This document shows positions 56,731 through 64,000 of a DNA stretch of 64,000 nucleotides, piece by piece; positions within the stretch are counted from its first letter, which is position 1, and each line of letters begins with the position of its first letter. The notes below the pieces were generated by a model. It did not search any database, was not told the origin of the DNA, and saw nothing but the letters and a program-made list of their open reading frames with translations. The stretch covers positions 4,583,854 through 4,647,853 of the forward strand of contig NC_061816.1 of the NCBI RefSeq assembly GCF_021462225.1, read 5' to 3'. Both the position numbers and the translations under genes were made by a program. Origin of the DNA: Girardinichthys multiradiatus. Its lineage: Eukaryota > Chordata > Actinopteri > Cyprinodontiformes > Goodeidae.

Positions 56731-59700
56731 ACATATAATGTAGCGAGTATCTCATACAATTCAACTGAAAAACTAATCTGTTAGAGGGGAAAAACTATGT
56801 GCACCCTGTGACTGATACTTTGAAGCAGCTTTTGGTTCAAGTTTAGACTCCAGTCTTCTTTGGTTGGAGTCTGTCAGCTTCACACATCTTCACTTCATCA
56901 TAACTGCTCCTCAGCCTTGCTAAAGTTCTTCACATCTATCAGACTGGGAGAACATCTCTTGTCCACAGCTCTCTTTGGACGACCCTACAATAATTTAGTT
57001 CTGGACTTTGACTAGGTCATTTAAACTTTCTGATGAACTTTGATGACTTTAACGTATAATTAGACTCACTGTGATGTTGAAAAATTAAATCTATCTTCAT
57101 ATTCAGCTGCCTAGCAGACACCTGGAGGTTTTGGGTCAAAGTTACTGACTGGTATTTAGAACTAATTCTAATTTATTTTGGACGAGTGGTTTTTTGTTTT
57201 TGTTTTGTTTTCTATGCATTTTATAAAATTGTTAATGCAACTTTATTTATATATATATAAATATATATATATATTTCACTTTGAGGTGAAAAACATTTAG
57301 AAGTTATTTATCAAACAATATAATTATATAATGATATATAATATATTGCCTTTCTTCCCCATTCTGATGCACAGTTTGAACTTCAGCACGTCTAGACGTC
57401 TAAATGAGTTGCTGCCATTTGATTTGTGGTTTTCAGTTTTATGTTTGCAACCAACTGAACAGAGAAATATTATTAAGGAGGCTGATGTTATAGATGATAT
57501 CATGATCTCTCAGCGTTAGCAGATCTTCAGCCCTCCTTCTCCATCTATTAACATCATATCACCCCAGACCAACATGGTGTTTAATTCACTTCTGTAAAGA
57601 TTGTATGAAAAGGACAGGATTACCAAAGATTGTAAAACTGACTCGTTACAATGAGTCAAAGATAAATACTTTACTGAAACGTTCCTAATATTATGAACTG
57701 CAGGTCAAAAACATTTCTGTTGAGCAGAAATGAAACTCCATAAATGCTTCACCTCTTTCAGTCAGAGGGTTATCTTAGGTCAGAGCTCCATCTTGAAAAC
57801 CCTTAAAAACAGACTCTGGTTGCATTTTCTCCTCGATACTGAGACCCCGGTCAGGTCAGGGGTCTCACTGGCTTAAGATGGACCAGACTGGGAGGTTTGT
57901 TACTAATTAGGATTGTAAATGGATTTTAATATGAATCTAATGGAAGTGGACTGAAATAAAAACATATTAAAACTGGATCTGTTTGGTTTTCTGAAAAGTC
58001 CCCTGAGATGACTTTTATTGTGAAGCAGAACAACTACGTTTTAAAAACAGCAACATCTTAGCAATAAGCAACTACTCTCTGACACACATCGTAGTGCTGC
58101 CCTGATCATTAATTAAAAAGAGAACCGAGGATAAGAACCGGTTGCTACTTGTCCTGGTTTTCATTTACCTCTGAAGTTAGAAGCTGGCTCTAGAAAAACC
58201 TGAAATCCAGACTAACAGGTTCTAGTTGCTAGGCAGAAAATCAACAGACCTGCAAGTTGAGCTTAATGACCTGGTTAATCACTGTTAGCACTACAAGCTA
58301 ATATTTACAGTGTCTCACATAAGTTAGTACACCCCTCACATTTGAGTAAATATTTAATTGTATCTTTTCATGAGACAACACTGAAGATATGACCCTTTGA
58401 TACAATGTAAAGTAGTCAGTGTGCAGCTTGTATAACAGAATAAATTTACTGACTCCTCAAAATAACTCAACACAGCCAGTAATGTCTAAACTGCTGGCAA
58501 CAAAAGTAAGTACACCCCTACATGTAATTTAGGGCTGTTCTCCTCCTATCTGCTGTGATTTAAAGTGTTTTTACTGAAGATGATTGGATGTAAATCACTT
58601 TGTAATGTATGTCTGAAACATGTCCTCAAATGAAGTTTTACTTCCTTAACTCACTAAAACTGTCTGAAAAAGGTCTCCTATAAGCAGCAAAACATTTGAG
58701 TTTTATCAATAAATCTACTTTTTTAATACTAACATCTATTTATGAATAACAGAAGCTGCAGTGAAGCTTCAGGGACTCTAAGTTACTAAAATAAATGTTT
58801 GTTTGTTGTGTGTAAAACTGCAGAACAAATGTCCTCTTCTGAGGCAGGTTAGACACTGACTCCTGATGACCGCAGCTTTCACATGTAAGACTAAGTTCCT
58901 CAGCTGTGATTGTCGGGTTAAATACCTGCCACAGAGCCATTTAATGATGGTTAGGTCTTAGAGCCTAACTGGACTGGTTAGTGTGGGTTACCTGCTACTG
59001 TTGCTAGTTGGACAGATTGTCAGAGTAGGTGGAGCAGCGTGATGGCTGCTAGAAACTGTAATAGGAGGTTTCCAGAAGCAGGTCAGATGTTCCCTCAGAA
59101 TGAGGCTGAACAGCAGCTGAGAGGCTGGAAGACGATGAAGAGCAGCTTCCTGGAAAAAGAAATGACAAATAATAAAACCAAGATTGTCTCAATAAACTGT
59201 GTTGTTATTGACCTTTTATCAGTCTTGTTATTATGTAAAATATTGATGCAGTTTTTGTCTTTATGTGCAAAACTAAAGTAAACATTTATTTTATCACATT
59301 CTTTGACATCATTATTTTCAGCTTCAGTAAAAAACCTCAAAGGTTTTTACTTTAGTTGAATGAATTGTTTGTTGAGGAAGGTGGTTTATGGGTGGAGAAG
59401 TTAGTGATTAAACAGCGCCACCTGCTGGTGACAGTTATGTTTAGTTTTAAGTATGAAGTAACAAAACCCCTTCAAAATAAAATACATTATAATTTAATCT
59501 AAAAGTTTATTCATTGCAGTAATTCAGTTAAAAACTCATATATTAATAGATTTATTACACATATATTTCAAGTGTTTGTTTCTGTTCACTTTAATGATTA
59601 TATTTACGGATGATCCATAATCTTTGAAAACCCAAAATTCAGTTAAAATAATACATCAGACCAATAAAATCAATGTTTATGTCTGGACATACTTAATGTT

Positions 59701-61956
59701 ACATTTTAAAACATGGATTTAAAATTTTTTAACTAATTTAGTTGTAGAACAAAAAGCTAAACAAGAAAATAAAGAGTTTCCCTGAGGATCTTCAACAGAT
59801 TGGTAGTGAATAATTATTAAGTTAAATTCATTATTTTTCAAAGGATGATGACAGATTCTTCTGATTAGGAGTAAAGGGGACTAAATGTCTCTTTGCTTTG
59901 ACAAGTTTTGCTGAGCTGCGCTCTATAGAGTTCAGATCAGGAGCGTTTGGTGGCCAATCAACCACAGTGATAGCTTGATCATTAAACCTGGTATTTTTGG
60001 CTCTCTGGGTTTAACACCAGGAATGTAACAACTGTTGTAGCTCATGTTCTGATACGTCTGTCTGGAGGCTCTTGAAGCACCAACTCCTGCTGCAGTGAAG
60101 CCTTATAATCCTCTCAAGGCTGCAGGTTTTCCTGTTGTCTGTGCATCTTTTCTTCTTCCACTCAACTTTCCATTAATATGAATGGATCCAGCAGCCTGTG
60201 AACAGCCAGCTTCTTTAGCAACAGCTTCCCCTCCTTGTGGAAGGTATCAATGACTGTCTGCTGGACAACTGTCACGTCAGCATCTTCCTGATGATTGATG
60301 AACTGAATTTGGGGGTTTCATGAATGATAATCCATAATCATCCAAACTAGAAATAAACATCTGAACTACATCACTCTGTGTGTCATGAATCTATATCTGT
60401 GTTTCACTTGTTGAACTGAATGACTAGAATGAATGAACTGTTCAATGATATTTGAATTGATCAAGATGGAGCTGTTTGATGACGATGGATTATTCTTCCT
60501 GGATGAACAGAAGATAATTAGCAGCTACCTGTTGGTCTTTCCTGATCATCAAGACCACATTCTTCTCAGGGAGACCATGATCTTTAGCTCCTACACAACA
60601 AAGACTCTGAGCATCTGTTGTCCCTCTCCACAGCAGGTCTTGTCATGATCAGATCAATGAGTGTTTATCTCCTTTTTCCATCACAATCAACTCTCACTGC
60701 TGTGAGGTCAAAGTTCACATTTTTCACACAGCAAAGAAGGGAAAAATTGAGCTTCCCTGCTAACGAGCCACCTCATCACCTGCAAGATGATTGGCTGGAA
60801 ATGAAACCAATGACAGGAAAGGATTCAGTATTCTGACAGCAGCGATTCACCTGACAGCCAGAGATGAGCTGCCAGTGTTGGCGGGTGGCTGGATTGACCA
60901 ACCATAGAGAAGAGATCAGCAGCAGCTTTGTTTGTCACCTTCACATCAGGACCAGCGAAGGTCACAGGAGTCATGATGCTGAGTTCTTCTTCCTGGACCT
61001 GCTGCCTTCTTAAAGCAACCTTTAGGGAGGAAAAGCTGGATTAGAAACTGTCTGGAGTAAATAAATATGACCTTATTACATTAATCTGATTACATTCCAG
61101 AACAGATGGAAAGTCAGTCCTGAAAGAATCTGAAAACTACAAAGTAGTTTTGACTTTTTAGAAACGCTCCCTTCAGATGAGTCTGGAAATAACTCTTTAA
61201 AATCTGTGAACATTTATTTCTAAGTAAATCATTTTCTCCATTAATCACATTGTCCTTTAATCTATAGATTAGGAGGAAATGTGAAACATCCTTCCTACAT
61301 CTACGGTTCGTTTTATGTTGTATTTATAAATGTGTGTTTTTTTCAACAGACAAACAGTCTTGCAATATTTTAGTTTTACAAGCAGAAAAAACAAGGACAC
61401 GATGAAAGGAAACACTGATCTTTAGACAGAAAGGAGACCCTCCCTCACTAAACCCTGACAGACCATCTCCACAGTTTATTACTAACTGCTATCAGTTCTT
61501 CTAGTTTTTATCTAAACTCTGTTATTTCTATTAATACGTATTTTTAAAACAACACAGAATTTACAGGTTAAAACTATCAGCAACATCTGGTCCCAGATGA
61601 GCCTTTTAGCTCCATCAAAAACACTTTAAAATACAAAAACTATAAATATTAATATACAAATACAAACTAATGCAGGACATAATAAATGAATAAACTAAAT
61701 AAATCACATCAGTTCATATTCTTGCTGCACCAAGAAGTAAAGATACTTTTAAAAGCAAAAATCCAAGTATCCAAGTATAAAGAGAAAAAAACCAAAACAT
61801 CCATTAAGCTGTTATTCCAATGAAGAACTTTTGAACTTATTCTAGAAATGAAAGTTTAGTTGTTTAGCAAATGCAAAGAAAAATACTGAGTTGGCTTTTA
61901 ACTTTAAATCTTAAGGTCAGAGAAAAGTAAAGAGGTGCATTAATATAATTAATTTA
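56731..61956. other. Repeat-rich intergenic DNA, no gene recognised
   Basis: About 56850-57080 (fish DNA-repeat strings such as TCTTTGGACGACCCTAC), 57240-57275 ((AT)n), and 59910-60320 (blocks like GTGGCCAATCAACCACAGTG) look like old dispersed repeats. The frames at 60433-60836 are short and unrecognised. No exon series with consistent splice sites was found. Confidence 0.4.
58306..58520. mobile_element. Tc1/mariner-type element, end fragment only
   Basis: TACAGTGTCTCACATAAGTT, AGTACACCCCTCACATTTGAG and the internal repeat AAGTACACCCCTACA are characteristic of a Tc1/mariner-type end with an inner direct repeat of the AGTACACCCCT box. Only one end is found and no transposase, so it is a truncated fragment. 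Confidence 0.6.
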
Positions 61957-63229
61957 TACAGGGGTTGGACAATGAAACTGAAACACCTGTCATTTTAGTG
62001 TGGGAGGTTTCATGGCTAAATTGGACCAGCCTGGTAGCCAGTCTTCATTGATTGCACATTTCACCAGTAAGAGCAGAGTGTGAAGGTTCAATTAGCAGGG
62101 TAAGAGCACAGTTTTGCTCAAAATATTGAAATGCACACAACATTATGGGTGACATACCAGAGTTCAAAAGAGGACAAATTGTTGGTGCACGTCTTGCTGG
62201 CGCATCTATGACCAAGACAGCAAGTCTTTGTGATGTATCAAGAGCCACGGTATCCAGGGTAATGTCAGCATACCACCAAGAAGGACGAACCACATCCAAC
62301 AGGATTAACTGTGGACGCAAGAGGAAGCTGTCTGAAAGGGATGTTCGGGTGCTAACCCGGATTGTATCCAAAAAACATAAAACCACGGCTGCCCCAATCA
62401 CGGCAGAAATAAATGTGCACCTCAACTCTCCTGTTTCCACCAGAACTGTCCGTCGGGAGCTCCACAGGGTCAATATACACGGCCGGGCTGCTATAGCCAA
62501 ACCTTTGGTCACTCATGCCAATGCCAAACGTCGGTTTCAATGGTGCGAGGAGCGCAAATCTTGGGCTGTGGACAATGTGAAACATGTATTGTTCTCTGAT
62601 GAATCCACCTTTACTCTTTTCCCCACATCCGGGAGAGTTACAGTGTGGAGAAGCCCCAAAGAAGCGTACCACCCAGACTGTTGCATGCCCAGAGTGAAGC
62701 ATGGGGGTGGATCAGTGATGGTTTGGGCTGCCATATCATGGTATTCCCTTGGCCAATACTTGTGCTAGATGGGCGCGTCACTGCCAAGGACTACCGAACC
62801 ATTCTTGAGGACCATGTGCATCCAATGGTTCAAACATTGTATCCTGAAGGCGGTGCCGTGTATCAGGATGACAATGCACCAATACACACAGCAAGACTGG
62901 TGAAAGATTGGTTTGATGAACATGAAAGTGAAGTTGAACATCTCCCATGGCCTGCACAGTCACCAGATCTAAATATTATTGAGCCACTTTGGGGTGTTTT
63001 GGAGGAGCGAGTCAGGAAACGTTTTCCTCCACCAGTATCACGTAGTGACCTGGCCACTATCCTGCAAGAAGAATGGCTTAAAATCCCTCTGACCACTGTG
63101 AAGGACTTGTTTATGTCATTCCCAAGACAAATTGATGCTGTATTGGCTGCAAAAGGAGGCCCTACACCATACTAATAAATTATTGTGGTCTAAAACCAGG
63201 TGTTTCAATTTCATCGTCCAACCCCTGTA
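61957..63229 (+). mobile_element. Tc1/mariner-like DNA transposon, nearly intact
   Basis: Left end TA then CAGGGGTTGGACAATGAAAC; right end the inverted match (GTCCAACCCCTG) then TA. The inverted repeats of about 30 bp differ at only a few places, and the TA duplication is present. One transposase gene fills the interior, broken at one point. Compared with the element at 2822-3945, this copy is much younger. Confidence 0.95.
62145..63175 (+). pseudogene. Tc1-like transposase with a single frameshift
   Basis: DDE transposase that would cut and paste the surrounding element. The first frame (62145-62768) has the paired helix-turn-helix DNA-binding region (CDVSRATVSRVMSAYHQEG), the first catalytic Asp in LFSDESTF, and KHGGGSVMVWAAI. 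The second frame (readable to 63175) has the second Asp in YQDDNAPIHT, the Glu in SPDLNIIEPLW, and the end KGGPTPY. The switch is at about 62750, where one base appears to be missing. Ignoring that, length is about 343 residues, as usual for Tc1. The Asp-Glu spacing is 36 residues by count, which would place it with DD36E rather than DD34E elements. No other stop or frameshift is seen. Confidence 0.93.
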
Positions 63230-64000
63230 GATGCTTCAAAATAAAAGCTTGCTGATCTGTGCATCATTATAATTCTGATTCTGTTCTGAAACTGATGAAT
63301 ACTTTTAATAATATTAATAAACTATTAATAAACTAGAGATCAACTATCAAACAACACTGAGATCATCTGAAGAATCCAAACGTGTCCGAACAGAACCATC
63401 CCACATGTTTCTTGACTTCTTGATATCAGGAAATGTTGCAGTATGTCCAGGGTTTAAGCAAAGTCCTAAAATGTTCTCCAGAGTCTTACATTAAAGAGTT
63501 TCATTGGAGCTTTTAAAATGTCTTCAGTGTCGTCATATTTTCTATACTAGTGCAGACTTTCATTGGTTCTCTGATAGTTTCTGCAGTAAATATGGCTGTA
63601 AATTTTCCAAGTACTTTAACGATAGTCCTTAGCTACACAGTTTATCCCCAACAGCACATTATTATAAACAGACCTTGACCTAACTTGTTGTCATAATTGC
63701 ACATTGTTTGAATAACCTAGTGAAGAAATAACAGTTTCATATTTTGCTAACAGTAGCAGAACGTTCTGTATTATCCTTAAATGGTTTCCTTGCAGAACTG
63801 TTCTTGCATTCATGTTCTGTAAAAGTTGAACTACTTGTTTTTCTCTCAACAGACTGTAATGAAGAGCTGCAGTTGAGACGTACATTTTTTTTTGGGTTTG
63901 GTTGGTTTTTTTGATATGTAAAATCTGAAATAGACACACTGCTGAATATTACTGAATATATTTAAACATCACACAAACATAGTTCATTGAAGTCACCTCA
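63230..64000. other. No gene recognised
   Basis: AT-rich flank of the Tc1-like element. Small minus-strand frames at 63691-63939 overlap each other and are not recognised. Confidence 0.4.

Overview
The window is vertebrate nuclear DNA and reads as a teleost fish. It has intron-split genes with GT/AG borders, a pro-opiomelanocortin gene without a gamma-MSH core (the teleost layout), a fish-type NLR immune gene (FISNA-NACHT-LRR-B30.2), and many Tc1/mariner, LINE, LTR and MITE-like copies. The species cannot be named from sequence alone.

Layout. 1-6.3 kb: no host gene recognised, one decayed Tc1-like element (2822-3945) and dispersed repeats. 6.3-8.0 kb: a complete pomc gene on the + strand (TATA box, non-coding exon 1, two coding exons, poly(A) signal). 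8.46-9.42 kb: a DNA transposon remnant with terminal inverted repeats and a broken THAP-like exon. 9.5-12.4 kb: a field of degenerate modules with tRNA-like A/B boxes. 12.35-13.32 kb: a ~1-kb repeat whose second copy is at 55.8-56.7 kb. 13.3-13.8 kb: a LINE endonuclease fragment. 13.84-24.38 kb: one old, frameshifted endogenous retrovirus on the - strand with two LTRs, PBS, PPT, gag, pol and env remains, itself interrupted by another repeat.

24.4-54.2 kb is an NLR locus built from duplications. The right-hand gene (- strand, 54210 to 41650) can be spliced into one open frame of 985 codons: N-terminal peptide repeats, FISNA, NACHT, one LRR exon, and a terminal exon in which the start of an LRR exon has been fused in frame to a shortened B30.2 exon. 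An inverted partial copy (24.4-29.1 kb, + strand) lacks exons 1-4, has an in-frame stop in the NACHT exon and a 7-bp deletion in the LRR exon; its outer edge lies 7 bp from the retroviral LTR. A third, NACHT-less 3' piece (36.3-40.1 kb, - strand) keeps LRR, linker and a full B30.2 exon, but one LRR exon has a stop. Both B30.2 exons carry an AGG/TCC trinucleotide expansion coding for poly-serine. Between the arms lie a LINE copy, a 22-bp tandem array, a ~164-bp satellite array and nested TIR-bounded elements.

54.2-64 kb: mostly dispersed repeats, ending with a Tc1-like element (61957-63229) whose transposase is broken by what looks like a single-base deletion. Apart from pomc (peptide hormone precursor) and the NLR gene (cytosolic innate-immune sensor family), nothing here looks like a working host gene; the two are not functionally linked.
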